Program-made: the position numbers and the translations under genes | Source: an uncultured Bacilli bacterium | Lineage (GTDB): Bacteria; Bacillota_I; Bacilli_A; RF39; UBA660 | Assembly (NCBI GenBank): GCA_934085635.1 | Contig: CAKOHL010000024.1 | Coordinates: 1-12,914, forward strand | Reading direction: 5' to 3' | Length of the DNA stretch: 12,914 nt | Notes under the pieces: generated by a model | The model's input: the letters and a program-made list of their open reading frames with translations, nothing else | Databases searched by the model: none | What the model was told of the DNA's origin: nothing | Shown here: positions 1 through 7,028 of the stretch, one piece after another | How the letters are laid out: each line of letters begins with the position of its first letter | Numbering within the stretch: position 1 is the first letter of the stretch

Positions 1-1121
1 ATAGTTGTAATTTTGTAGAGGGATCTGATGCTTATAATAAAGTTATGGATTATAATCCTAAGAATACTATAAGTATTTATTATGCAGAGAATTTTGAATA
101 TAATCAAGGTTATGATATTAATATCAAAAATGTCTCTACAAGTAATGAAGTTGTTAAAAGAACTTATGCTAATAGTTCTGATTGGAGTAGTTTCTGTGGT
201 AAGGATTGTAATGGAAATTTAAGTAATCTTTCAAGTTCTAGTAATAATGTTACTTTAACTTATTGGGATTGTAGTGGTAGTGAAACTTCTGCAATTTGCA
301 GTAACACAGGAGTTAATGTTCCACAAAATAGACTTGCTAATATAGAAGTGGAACGTGAAACTCAACATTATCAATCTAATGAATTTTATGTTCAAGCATT
401 TACTGGATTAGTAAGTACTAAAAAGTCTAATACTGGATTTTGGCTTTCACTTAAAGATAATGATAAACATTTATATCCAGTAAGTTCTGTGAGAAGATCA
501 GGTAATTATGGTATTAAAGTAACTTATAGTAATTTGGGCGATCCAAAGAGTACAAGAAAAATGGCTAATGGAAATTATACTTGTTCGTATGATGTTGTAA
601 ATGAACTTACTATATATGATTGTGATGATAATTATGATGATCATACTTGTAAGTGTCTGGATGGAACTGATTGTAGCAAGAATGTAGATGGTCAAGTTGG
701 AATGGGAGTTTATTATAGGCCTATTAGTTTGAATGATGTATTTCCACATTCTTCATATAGTCCTACCGTTGGTGGAACTATAAATGTTAATACAAGAAAT
801 ATTGGAGAAAACTGGACTACAGCTAAAGCTGTTAAGGTGGTTAAAGAAATTCAATCTAGTGGAGATAATCTTATAGTGGATAAGAAACCACAGTATGTAG
901 TAAAATTAACTCCGTCTATTATGAAAAAGATACGTAGTTATAATGATAATACTACATATTTAGATAATTCTATTTATAAGTGTGATGATAATTTGATATG
1001 TTATAGTAGTTTCTTAGATAAAGATCTTAAGAATATTATGGGTAGTAGTAATTATAGAAATCTTTATTCAAAAGTTAGTTCTATAAAGAGTGATAGTTTA
1101 TTCTATTATATAAATAAGTGA
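1..1121 (+). CDS. Cys-rich extracellular/surface protein, C-terminal part (5' end outside window)
   Basis: The frame is open from base 3 to the TGA at 1119-1121, so the gene starts before the window. The first in-frame ATG, at 45, has no ribosome site and is internal. About 372 residues are visible. They are polar, rich in Ser, Asn, Asp and Tyr, with 12 cysteines, many beside Asp or Lys (YDCDD, HTCKC, TDCSK, YKCDD). No membrane segment or LPxTG-like sorting tail is seen at the C-terminus, which ends FYYINK. This composition fits a secreted, disulfide-stabilised surface protein. It lies 11 bases before a membrane-anchored repeat protein and upstream of a Tad assembly cluster, so it may be a substrate, tip or partner of that machine; that is inference. 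I cannot assign a Pfam family from the visible part. Confidence 0.8.
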   Translation, partial: SCNFVEGSDAYNKVMDYNPKNTISIYYAENFEYNQGYDINIKNVSTSNEVVKRTYANSSDWSSFCGKDCNGNLSNLSSSSNNVTLTYWDCSGSETSAICSNTGVNVPQNRLANIEVERETQHYQSNEFYVQAFTGLVSTKKSNTGFWLSLKDNDKHLYPVSSVRRSGNYGIKVTYSNLGDPKSTRKMANGNYTCSYDVVNELTIYDCDDNYDDHTCKCLDGTDCSKNVDGQVGMGVYYRPISLNDVFPHSSYSPTVGGTINVNTRNIGENWTTAKAVKVVKEIQSSGDNLIVDKKPQYVVKLTPSIMKKIRSYNDNTTYLDNSIYKCDDNLICYSSFLDKDLKNIMGSSNYRNLYSKVSSIKSDSLFYYINK

Positions 1122-1126
1122 GGTGA
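1121..1126 (+). promoter_or_regulatory. Ribosome binding site overlapping the upstream stop codon; supports a GTG start
   Basis: AGGTGA begins at the last base of the upstream TGA stop and lies 6 bases before the GTG at 1133. No ATG sits at a better distance, so the GTG start is preferred. The tight spacing suggests co-transcription with the upstream gene. Confidence 0.6.
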
Positions 1127-1132
1127 AAGTTA

Positions 1133-2041
1133 GTGAAGGAATCTTTTTGGGCGTATTTGTTTATTGTTTTAGGACTATTTGTTATAGTGGTTATGATGCT
1201 TATTCAAGATGTTACAACAACTGATGAGGAAGATTTTTACCTTACTAAAGAAGTTATGGAAGCGGCTATGGTGGATAGTATAGATTATGGAGTTTATATG
1301 GACACTGGCGTTATTAGGATTATTGAAAGTAAATTTGTAGAAAATTTTACTAGAAGATTTGCTGATAGTGTTAAGAATAGTAAGAATTATACTTTAGAGT
1401 TTTATGATATTTATGAAGATCCACCTAAAGCTACTGTTAAGGTCTCTACTTCTACTAAGGATTATAGTGTTACTACTGATTCTACTGTTAATTTTGATAT
1501 TTTGACTGTTATGAGTGGTATTCTTGAGACTAAGTATGGTGGTGGAAGTAGTAAGTATTCAGTAACATTAACTTCTAATGCAGATAGTGTTACTGGTGGT
1601 AGAAAGAGTGCTAGTTATAATGGTGCGGTTTCATTTGATGTTACTGCTATAAATGGTTATACTTTGGAAGGTGCAACTGTTGCTTGTCCTGGGTCTGATG
1701 TTACAACAAGAATTGATATAGATGCCAGTAATTCTAAAAAAGGCACCGTTACTGTTGGTTCTGTAAAAGGAAAAACATCTTGCACACTTACTTTGAATAA
1801 GCTACCTTATACTATTTCTTTAAGTAATGCTAATGGTACTGTAAAGCCAAGTGGTAATGTTTCTGTCCCTGCAAATGGTAGCTATACTTTTACTTTAACA
1901 GCAAATGATGGCTATACTTTGACTAACCCGTCAGAACTTTATTGTACTGGGGATGCAAAGATAAGTATTAACGGTAATAAAGTATTAGTTGAAAACATAA
2001 ATTCTAGTCAAAATTGTTTTATTGGACTAAGAAAAAAATGA
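1133..2041 (+). CDS. Membrane-anchored extracellular protein with two Cys-paired Ig-like repeats
   Basis: A 302-residue protein read from GTG. Residues about 6-24 form one hydrophobic helix after a short MKESFWAY start, without a signal-peptidase site I can recognise, so the rest is probably outside the cell on an N-terminal anchor. Residues about 30-130 form an alpha/beta region (acidic stretch TTDEEDF, then FYDIYEDPP). After a GGGSS linker come two related beta-rich repeats, about 142-222 and 226-302, sharing the pattern NGYTLEGA / DGYTLTNP. Each has two cysteines at matching places (C185 and C217; C271 and C295), suggesting one disulfide per repeat. The short head, single helix and position before cpaB-tadABC recall TadE/TadF-like minor pilins or a surface adhesin, but no TadE signature is clear. 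The family is not identified. The TGA at 2039-2041 is followed at once by a terminator. Confidence 0.8.
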   Translation: MKESFWAYLFIVLGLFVIVVMMLIQDVTTTDEEDFYLTKEVMEAAMVDSIDYGVYMDTGVIRIIESKFVENFTRRFADSVKNSKNYTLEFYDIYEDPPKATVKVSTSTKDYSVTTDSTVNFDILTVMSGILETKYGGGSSKYSVTLTSNADSVTGGRKSASYNGAVSFDVTAINGYTLEGATVACPGSDVTTRIDIDASNSKKGTVTVGSVKGKTSCTLTLNKLPYTISLSNANGTVKPSGNVSVPANGSYTFTLTANDGYTLTNPSELYCTGDAKISINGNKVLVENINSSQNCFIGLRKK

Positions 2042-2050
2042 TAAATTTAT

Positions 2051-2083
2051 AACACTTATAATTGATTTTATAAGTGTTTTTTT
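2051..2083 (+). terminator. Rho-independent terminator after the surface-protein genes
   Basis: A perfect 11-bp stem, AACACTTATAA (2051-2061) with TTATAAGTGTT (2068-2078), has a 6-base loop (2062-2067) and a T-run at 2077-2083. It lies 10 bases after the upstream stop codon. The loop and 3' arm also form part of the next gene's promoter. Confidence 0.9.
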
Positions 2084-2090
2084 GTATAAT
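2062..2090 (+). promoter_or_regulatory. Sigma-A promoter for cpaB-tadABC, nested in the terminator
   Basis: TTGATT (2062-2067, 4 of 6 to consensus) is followed by exactly 17 bases and a perfect TATAAT (2085-2090). Transcription should start near 2097, giving a leader of about 18 bases that contains little more than the ribosome site GAGGAGG (2104-2110). The -35 hexamer is exactly the terminator loop, and the spacer includes the 3' arm and T-run. This separates expression of the assembly genes from the two surface-protein genes upstream. Confidence 0.75.
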
Positions 2091-2114
2091 GGTATATAGA
2101 ATAGAGGAGGAAGA

Positions 2115-2915
2115 ATGAAAAATATTGGTTTAACATTAAAAAAATTTTTTGGTAATAAAAATACTGTTACTATTTTGTGTGTGATTATAGCTGTTTTAGT
2201 TATATATTTTGGATATACTTATAGAATTAAACAACAAACTAATCCAGTAAGGGTGCCTGTTGCTAAAGTTGATATTCAACCCAGAACGTTGATTACAGAA
2301 GATATGGTTGAATGGAAAGAGATACCTGGAGGTATGTCATCAGATAATTTAGTGAGAGTCCAAAGTGAGATTGTAGGAATGTATGCTAATTATAATACTA
2401 TGATTCCTGCTGGTAGTCCATTTTTTAGAAGTACTTTAGTTACTTGGAAAGAGATGCCTGATTCAGCTTGGGAAAATATTCCTGATGGATATACAGTTGT
2501 TAGTTTAAAAGTTGATACTGATACTACTTATGGTAATTCTATATTCCCTGGTAATTATATTGATTTGTATTATTCAACTTTTGATGATACTGGTAAATTA
2601 CTTTTAGGAAAGTTAATTTCTAGTATTGAAGTACTTGCAGTAAAAGATGCTGATGGCAATCACGTTTTTGAAAATAGTGCAGAACTTAAACAACCAAATT
2701 CACTTATATTTGCTGTTCCTGAAAACTTACATTTATTATTAAGAAAAGCAAGTTATTTAAGTGGTGAAATTATACCTGTACCAAGAAATAAGGCTTATAC
2801 AGAGAATCCTGAGGCTACTAAGGTAAGTAGTGAATATATTCAAGATTATATTTTAAGTCAGACAGTAATTTTACCTGAACAATCAAATAGTGATGTTGGT
2901 AAGATAGAAAATTAA
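2115..2915 (+). CDS. cpaB: Flp pilus assembly protein CpaB/RcpC (SAF domain)
   Basis: A 266-residue protein. A short basic N-terminus is followed by one membrane helix (about 17-34). An SAF domain follows (about 45-110; VPVAKVDIQPRTLITEDMVE is the typical start, and MIPAGSPFF its end). Then comes an RcpC/CpaB-type region (about 121-215; NIPDGYTVVSLKV, FPGNYIDLYYST, SSIEVLAVKD). Family members are envelope proteins of Tad/Flp pilus and related secretion machines, thought to act at the wall-facing side near the channel or pilus base. In a Gram-positive-like cell it would be a single-pass membrane protein facing outward. It is first in the tad unit, with a strong ribosome site (GAGGAGG, 2104-2110), and lies 30 bases before tadA. 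Its length is typical. Confidence 0.88.
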   Translation: MKNIGLTLKKFFGNKNTVTILCVIIAVLVIYFGYTYRIKQQTNPVRVPVAKVDIQPRTLITEDMVEWKEIPGGMSSDNLVRVQSEIVGMYANYNTMIPAGSPFFRSTLVTWKEMPDSAWENIPDGYTVVSLKVDTDTTYGNSIFPGNYIDLYYSTFDDTGKLLLGKLISSIEVLAVKDADGNHVFENSAELKQPNSLIFAVPENLHLLLRKASYLSGEIIPVPRNKAYTENPEATKVSSEYIQDYILSQTVILPEQSNSDVGKIEN

Positions 2916-2945
2916 CTAATAATAAAGAATAAGAGGAGTTAGGAT

Positions 2946-4049
2946 ATGAATAGTACTATATTTGACCAAATTGATTTTGGACCACTTAAAGATTTCTTAG
3001 AAGATGATGATATCACTGATATTTCATATTCTAACGGTGGACAAATTTGGCTTAAGAGTTTAAGCAAAGGTGTAGTTAAAGTAGAGAGACCTGAAGTAAA
3101 TAATGAATTAATGGAGAAAATAGCATTTCAGTGTTCAAATGTTATGGGTAAGACATTTAATATGGCTAGTCCATTTTTGGATGCTGAAAGTGCTGAACTT
3201 CGTTTAAACTTCGTTCACGATTCTATTGCTACAAATGGTATAGCTTGTGTTATTCGTAAAACACCAGCTAAAATAAGATTAAATAAAGAAAAGTTATTGA
3301 GTGAAAATTATGTAAGTTTGCCTATGCATGATTTTCTGTTTAAATGTGTAGAGGGTCACTGCAATATTATAGTTAGTGGTGAAACTGGTAGTGGTAAAAC
3401 TGAACTTGTAAAGTATTTGGCAAGTCATACTAAAGAGAATGAAAAGATAATTACTATAGAGGATACATTAGAACTTCATTTAGATAGAATATTTCCTCAT
3501 AGAGATATTGTTGCTATGAAGACTAATAATATTGCTAGTTATAGTGATGTGCTTGTTACTTGTATGAGACAGAATCCTAGATGGATACTTTTGTCGGAGG
3601 TAAGAAGTGCTGAGGCGGTTACTGCTGTTAGAAACTCGATTAGTAGTGGACATAATATTTTGTCAACTATACACTCAGATAAAGCAAGTGGTATTCCAAT
3701 GCGTTTGTATAGTCTTCTTGAAACTAATTTGGATGTGGATCAATTCTTAAAAACTATACATAGATATATACATTTAGGTGTACACGTTAAAGGGTATATG
3801 AGTAAGAAGTATGGAAGATTCCAAAGAGAGATTGTTGAAGTGTGTGAGTTTTATGTAAGTGATGATAATGAAGCTAAGTGTAATATTCTATATAAGAAGA
3901 ATATGGATGGTACTGAGGTTTATCATAATCCAAGTAGTAAACTATTAGATTACTTAGATGCACAAGGTATTTATTTACCAAGAGAGACATTTGTGAAAGC
4001 AAGTGAAGAATTATTAGAGGCAAAAAAAGAAGATATAGAAATATTTTAA
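2946..4049 (+). CDS. tadA: Tad pilus/secretion ATPase TadA (CpaF family)
   Basis: A 367-residue cytoplasmic secretion ATPase of the GspE/VirB11/CpaF superfamily, which powers pilin assembly or protein export. Residues about 10-110 form the N-terminal domain. The ATPase core shows Walker A GETGSGKT (145-152), an Asp-box IITIEDTLEL (168-177), Walker B ILLSEVR with Glu218, and a His-box GHNILSTIHSDKA (235-247). CpaF proteins usually have Gly before the Walker B Glu and again after the Arg (GEVRG); here both are Ser (SEVRS). All residues expected for catalysis are present, so it should be active. It lacks the long N-terminal extension of many CpaF proteins. GAGGAG (2933-2938) sits 7 bases before the ATG. 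It is followed 12 bases later by tadB. Confidence 0.93.
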   Translation: MNSTIFDQIDFGPLKDFLEDDDITDISYSNGGQIWLKSLSKGVVKVERPEVNNELMEKIAFQCSNVMGKTFNMASPFLDAESAELRLNFVHDSIATNGIACVIRKTPAKIRLNKEKLLSENYVSLPMHDFLFKCVEGHCNIIVSGETGSGKTELVKYLASHTKENEKIITIEDTLELHLDRIFPHRDIVAMKTNNIASYSDVLVTCMRQNPRWILLSEVRSAEAVTAVRNSISSGHNILSTIHSDKASGIPMRLYSLLETNLDVDQFLKTIHRYIHLGVHVKGYMSKKYGRFQREIVEVCEFYVSDDNEAKCNILYKKNMDGTEVYHNPSSKLLDYLDAQGIYLPRETFVKASEELLEAKKEDIEIF

Positions 4050-4061
4050 TAGGAGGCTATT

Positions 4062-4961
4062 ATGTACTTAGAGATTTTAATTGTTTTATTACTTGCACTT
4101 TTTGTTGTTTTGTATAGAAGAAGTACTGGTGAAAAGTTTTATAAATATGTCTCTAGAAGTGTAGCAGATGTTTATAATAAATATGCTCCTTATTCATTTA
4201 AGATAGTTAGGGAGAAAACTAAAGAACTTGGACAAGAGTACACAGTTAAACAGTATACAATTCAAGTAGTCTTACTTGCTGGTGGTGCTGCTATAATATC
4301 GTATTTATATTTTTATAATATTATAGTATCAATTATTTATGCTGTTATAGCTGTTATGTTTATACCTTACTTAGCTTATTTAAGATGTAAGAGAGTATAT
4401 AGTGAGTTTATATTTGAACAAATACAAGTATATGCTACTAACGTTATTATGGAGTTTAATACTACTCAGTCATTTGTTAAAAGCTTAGAGGGTGTTAGAG
4501 ATAGTGGAGTTTTAGAAGATCCAGTTTTGAGTGATGTTAAGCAAATGATTAGTATTGCATATAATAGTTCAACTATAGATAGTGCGATTGATTATATGAA
4601 TAGTAAATATGATTATTATGTTATTAGAAATATGCATCAATTGTTTTTACAGATAACTAATGAAGGTTCTAAAGATTCTGGTGAAGCGCTTGAGAGTATG
4701 ATGCAAGATATAGATATGCTTGTTGAGAATGTATACAGAGATAGAATGGATAGACAAAATTTCCATAAAAGATTTTTAATGTTTGGTGTAGTTTTGTATT
4801 TCTTAGTTGCTTTAGTACAAATACTTTTAGGTTCAACTAGTTATATGGGATTAATTAGTTTATGGTATGTAAGAATTTTATTACATTTAATCATAATTAT
4901 AAATACTTACTTCCTTCTTAGTGGAGAAAAATATTATAATGAGGATGTGGGTGTAGAATGA
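4062..4961 (+). CDS. tadB: Tad inner-membrane platform protein TadB (T2SSF family)
   Basis: A 299-residue polytopic membrane protein. Hydrophobic segments lie at about 3-18, 66-84, 86-106, 237-257 and 263-287. Between the third and fourth is a soluble helical T2SSF-like domain (about 110-235). This layout, and the place between the TadA ATPase and a second T2SSF protein, identifies TadB, half of the platform that couples ATP hydrolysis by TadA to pilin extraction. AGGAGG (4051-4056) is 5 bases before the ATG. The stop overlaps the start of tadC. Sequence divergence is high, so the call rests on topology and neighbours as much as on motifs. Confidence 0.85.
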   Translation: MYLEILIVLLLALFVVLYRRSTGEKFYKYVSRSVADVYNKYAPYSFKIVREKTKELGQEYTVKQYTIQVVLLAGGAAIISYLYFYNIIVSIIYAVIAVMFIPYLAYLRCKRVYSEFIFEQIQVYATNVIMEFNTTQSFVKSLEGVRDSGVLEDPVLSDVKQMISIAYNSSTIDSAIDYMNSKYDYYVIRNMHQLFLQITNEGSKDSGEALESMMQDIDMLVENVYRDRMDRQNFHKRFLMFGVVLYFLVALVQILLGSTSYMGLISLWYVRILLHLIIIINTYFLLSGEKYYNEDVGVE

Positions 4962-5758
4962 TGTGGGAAATTTTAATTATTGCAGTCCTTTTAATAATTA
5001 TATTTAGTTCTAATAAGTTAATAGATGTTAATCAGTTTGTTAAGGATAATAATAAGGTGTTTAATTTACTTAAGGAAGATGATTATGATTTCCTTGTTAA
5101 GGCTAAGTATGGTGATGGATTAGACGCTAATAAGTTATTTGAAAAGAGAGTTAAAGATTCACTTCTTATTTTAGTAGTAGTATTTTTCTTAATGCTTATG
5201 ATGGCTAAGAAGTTATCACTTGTTAATTTAATTATATGTTTTGGAGTAGGATTCTTTGTTTTTAAGAGTGGTTATAGTAATTTAAAGAATTATTATAAAA
5301 AACATTTACACGAAATAGACTTACTTTTACCATATTATTTGAAGAGCTTAGAGATACTTATACAACATTATACTGTACCTGTTGCTTTGAGCAAGAGTAT
5401 AGATACAGCGCCTCAAATTTTTAGGGAAGGCTTGAGAGAGTTAACAAGTAAGATTAATGCAGGTGATTCTAGTATAGATCCTTATATGGAATTTGCTATT
5501 AATTATCCTGTTAGAGATTCTATGAGAATGATGAGACTTCTTTATAGATTAGGACTTGGAGATCAAGAAAGAAAACAAGAGCAACTTATAGTTTTCTCTA
5601 GAACTATTTCTAATTTACAAGCTAAGAGTAGAGAAACTAAATATAAAGAGAGACTTGAAAGAATGGAAAAGAAAACAATGGTAATGCTAAGTACTACTGG
5701 TGTTGGTGTTATGATTGTTCTAATACTTTCTATTGTTAGGTCATTTACGACTATGTAA
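4958..5758 (+). CDS. tadC: Tad inner-membrane platform protein TadC (T2SSF family)
   Basis: A 266-residue membrane protein with hydrophobic segments at about 3-17, 66-82, 87-104 and 242-261, and a helical T2SSF-type domain between (about 115-235). That domain includes HLHEIDLLLPYYLKSLEILI and an acidic/basic helix ending in KERLERMEKK, both typical of TadC. It should pair with TadB to form the membrane platform. It overlaps tadB by four bases (ATGA, 4958-4961), a classic sign of translational coupling; only a distant GAGG (4941-4944) could serve as ribosome site. A second ATG at 4961 is possible. The stop codon lies inside the stem of a small terminator, so the tad unit ends here. Confidence 0.85.
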   Translation: MMWEILIIAVLLIIIFSSNKLIDVNQFVKDNNKVFNLLKEDDYDFLVKAKYGDGLDANKLFEKRVKDSLLILVVVFFLMLMMAKKLSLVNLIICFGVGFFVFKSGYSNLKNYYKKHLHEIDLLLPYYLKSLEILIQHYTVPVALSKSIDTAPQIFREGLRELTSKINAGDSSIDPYMEFAINYPVRDSMRMMRLLYRLGLGDQERKQEQLIVFSRTISNLQAKSRETKYKERLERMEKKTMVMLSTTGVGVMIVLILSIVRSFTTM

Positions 5759-5777
5759 GCACTTAGGTGCTTTTTTT
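5757..5777 (+). terminator. Short Rho-independent terminator closing the tad unit
   Basis: AAGCAC (5757-5762) pairs with GTGCTT (5767-5772) around a TTAG loop, with Ts from 5771 to 5777. The 5' arm includes the last two bases of the tadC stop codon. The stem is only 6 bp, so read-through is possible. Confidence 0.65.
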
Positions 5778-5783
5778 CTTTGG

Positions 5784-5823
5784 TCTAGTAAAATTGTTAA
5801 GAATGTGTTATATTTAAACTAGA
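5784..5823 (+). promoter_or_regulatory. Imperfect inverted repeat, possible operator of the HipA-like gene
   Basis: TCTAGT (5784-5789) and ACTAGA (5818-5823) are inverted across 28 bases. With a 2-base bulge the match extends inward (AAAT with ATTT). The downstream half ends directly against the -10 hexamer, where a bound repressor would block transcription. This is a short, A+T-rich match and could be chance. Confidence 0.25.
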
Positions 5824-5829
5824 TATAAT
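5824..5829 (+). promoter_or_regulatory. Candidate -10 element for the HipA-like gene
   Basis: A perfect TATAAT lies 28 bases before the ATG at 5858. No acceptable -35 is found 16-18 bases upstream (GAATGT or neighbours), so the promoter may be weak or activator-dependent. GGAG (5845-5848) is the ribosome site. AGATATAAT occurs at 5821-5829 and again at 5851-5859. Confidence 0.35.
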
Positions 5830-5857
5830 TTATGGTATTTGAAAGGAGCAAGATATA

Positions 5858-7024
5858 ATGACTAAGTATACATTAATGAATAAAAATAAGAAGATATTTG
5901 ATTTTGTTTATAGTGAAGAAGATCATTTTATAGTTAGTTTTGAAAGAAATTATCCTGAGAATGAAAAGTATGCTCCTTTATGTTTGATTAAGAATGGGAG
6001 TATAGATAAAATTGAATTTTATGTGTGGTGGAAGAATAGACAAATTCCCGCATCTAGAAGTGGTTTAAAGGAAATGCTTAGTAAAACTAATATATATGAT
6101 GAAGATAATTTTGATTTACTTGATGCAAAAGTGTATTGTTTATCTTTGTCGGATCAGTATTGGGTAAAAGAAGTTAATGAAGATGTTTCTTGGGAAAGTA
6201 TTAATTTTTTTGATAATGAATTTTCTGAGGATATAGGTAAAATTTTATTTGAAAATAAGAAATTAATGACACATATTAGTTTAAATAGTCCTGATATGAC
6301 AAGTAATGGTAATTATGAAAAGAGATGGAAGATTATTGATGGAGATAGATATTTATTAAAGTCTGGTAGTAAAATTTATAATCAAGAGCCTTTTAATGAA
6401 CTTATAGCTACTAAGCTTTATGAGAGAATATTAAATAAGGGAGAGTATGTAGAGTATAGTATTATTTTTGGTAATGGTAGAGCTATTTCCAAATGTAAAA
6501 ATTTTATTACAAAGGATACTGAAATCGTGCCAGCTGTAAGAATTAATGAATTTGTTAGTGATAATGAAAATAAGTATAGTCATTATATTAAGTGTCTTAA
6601 AGAGTTAGGTATTAAAGATGCTGAAGAATCGTTAGATAAAATGATAGTATGTGATTATTTGATTGCAAATAAGGATAGACATTTTAATAATTTTGGTGCG
6701 ATTAGAGATGTTAATACTTTAGAGTTTACTGGAGTGTGTCCTATTTTTGATAATGGGTCTTCTTTATGGTATGATGAAAATGATATGTATGTAGGAGAAT
6801 TTTTCTTAACTAAACCATTTAAAGAGTATGAAAATGAACAATTAGATTTAGTTAAAAATTTAGATTGGCTTGATGTTTCCAAATTAGATAATTTTCCTGA
6901 TGAAGTTAGAAGAATACTTTCTTTAAATAAACTTTTATCTAAGGAGAGAATTGATAAAATAGTTAGGGAAGTTGAATTAAGAATTAAGACTGTTAAGGAT
7001 TTAAAGAAGTTTCTTAGTGAGTAG
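5858..7024 (+). CDS. Stand-alone HipA-fold Ser/Thr kinase
   Basis: A 388-residue protein with the HipA-type kinase pattern. A strand-turn YLLKSGSK has a likely ATP-binding Lys168. QEPFNEL (176-182) carries a conserved helix Glu181. The catalytic loop NKDRHFNNFG (271-280) has Asp273 and Asn278, and the metal-binding segment PIFDNGSS has Asp298. These residues match HipA (DRHxxN and a DFG-like Asp), so it is likely active. The N-terminal 150 residues do not resemble the usual HipA N-terminal domain in any motif I can name. In HipBA systems this kinase phosphorylates a translation component and is held by a HipB helix-turn-helix repressor, encoded upstream. No such gene is present here. Instead a protein of unknown family follows with no gap (TAG then GTG). 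Terminators on both sides make this a separate unit. Role as toxin, defence kinase or regulator is open. Confidence 0.82.
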   Translation: MTKYTLMNKNKKIFDFVYSEEDHFIVSFERNYPENEKYAPLCLIKNGSIDKIEFYVWWKNRQIPASRSGLKEMLSKTNIYDEDNFDLLDAKVYCLSLSDQYWVKEVNEDVSWESINFFDNEFSEDIGKILFENKKLMTHISLNSPDMTSNGNYEKRWKIIDGDRYLLKSGSKIYNQEPFNELIATKLYERILNKGEYVEYSIIFGNGRAISKCKNFITKDTEIVPAVRINEFVSDNENKYSHYIKCLKELGIKDAEESLDKMIVCDYLIANKDRHFNNFGAIRDVNTLEFTGVCPIFDNGSSLWYDENDMYVGEFFLTKPFKEYENEQLDLVKNLDWLDVSKLDNFPDEVRRILSLNKLLSKERIDKIVREVELRIKTVKDLKKFLSE

Positions 7025-7028
7025 GTGA
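7023..7028 (+). promoter_or_regulatory. Ribosome binding site at the HipA/partner junction
   Basis: AGGTGA overlaps the kinase stop codon. In-frame starts follow at GTG 7025, ATG 7028 and GTG 7034. Only GTG 7034 lies a normal 5 bases after this site, the same arrangement as at 1121-1135, so 7034 is the more likely true start and translation is probably coupled to the kinase gene. Confidence 0.5.

Noticed and set aside
45..47. ATG at 45 as the start of the first gene
   Set aside because: The frame is open to the window edge, no ribosome site precedes the ATG, and no signal peptide follows it.
498..749. Minus-strand open frame of 83 codons
   Set aside because: It lies fully inside the first surface-protein gene, is very rich in Ile/Thr/Ser as expected from antisense of A+T-rich DNA, and has no ribosome site.
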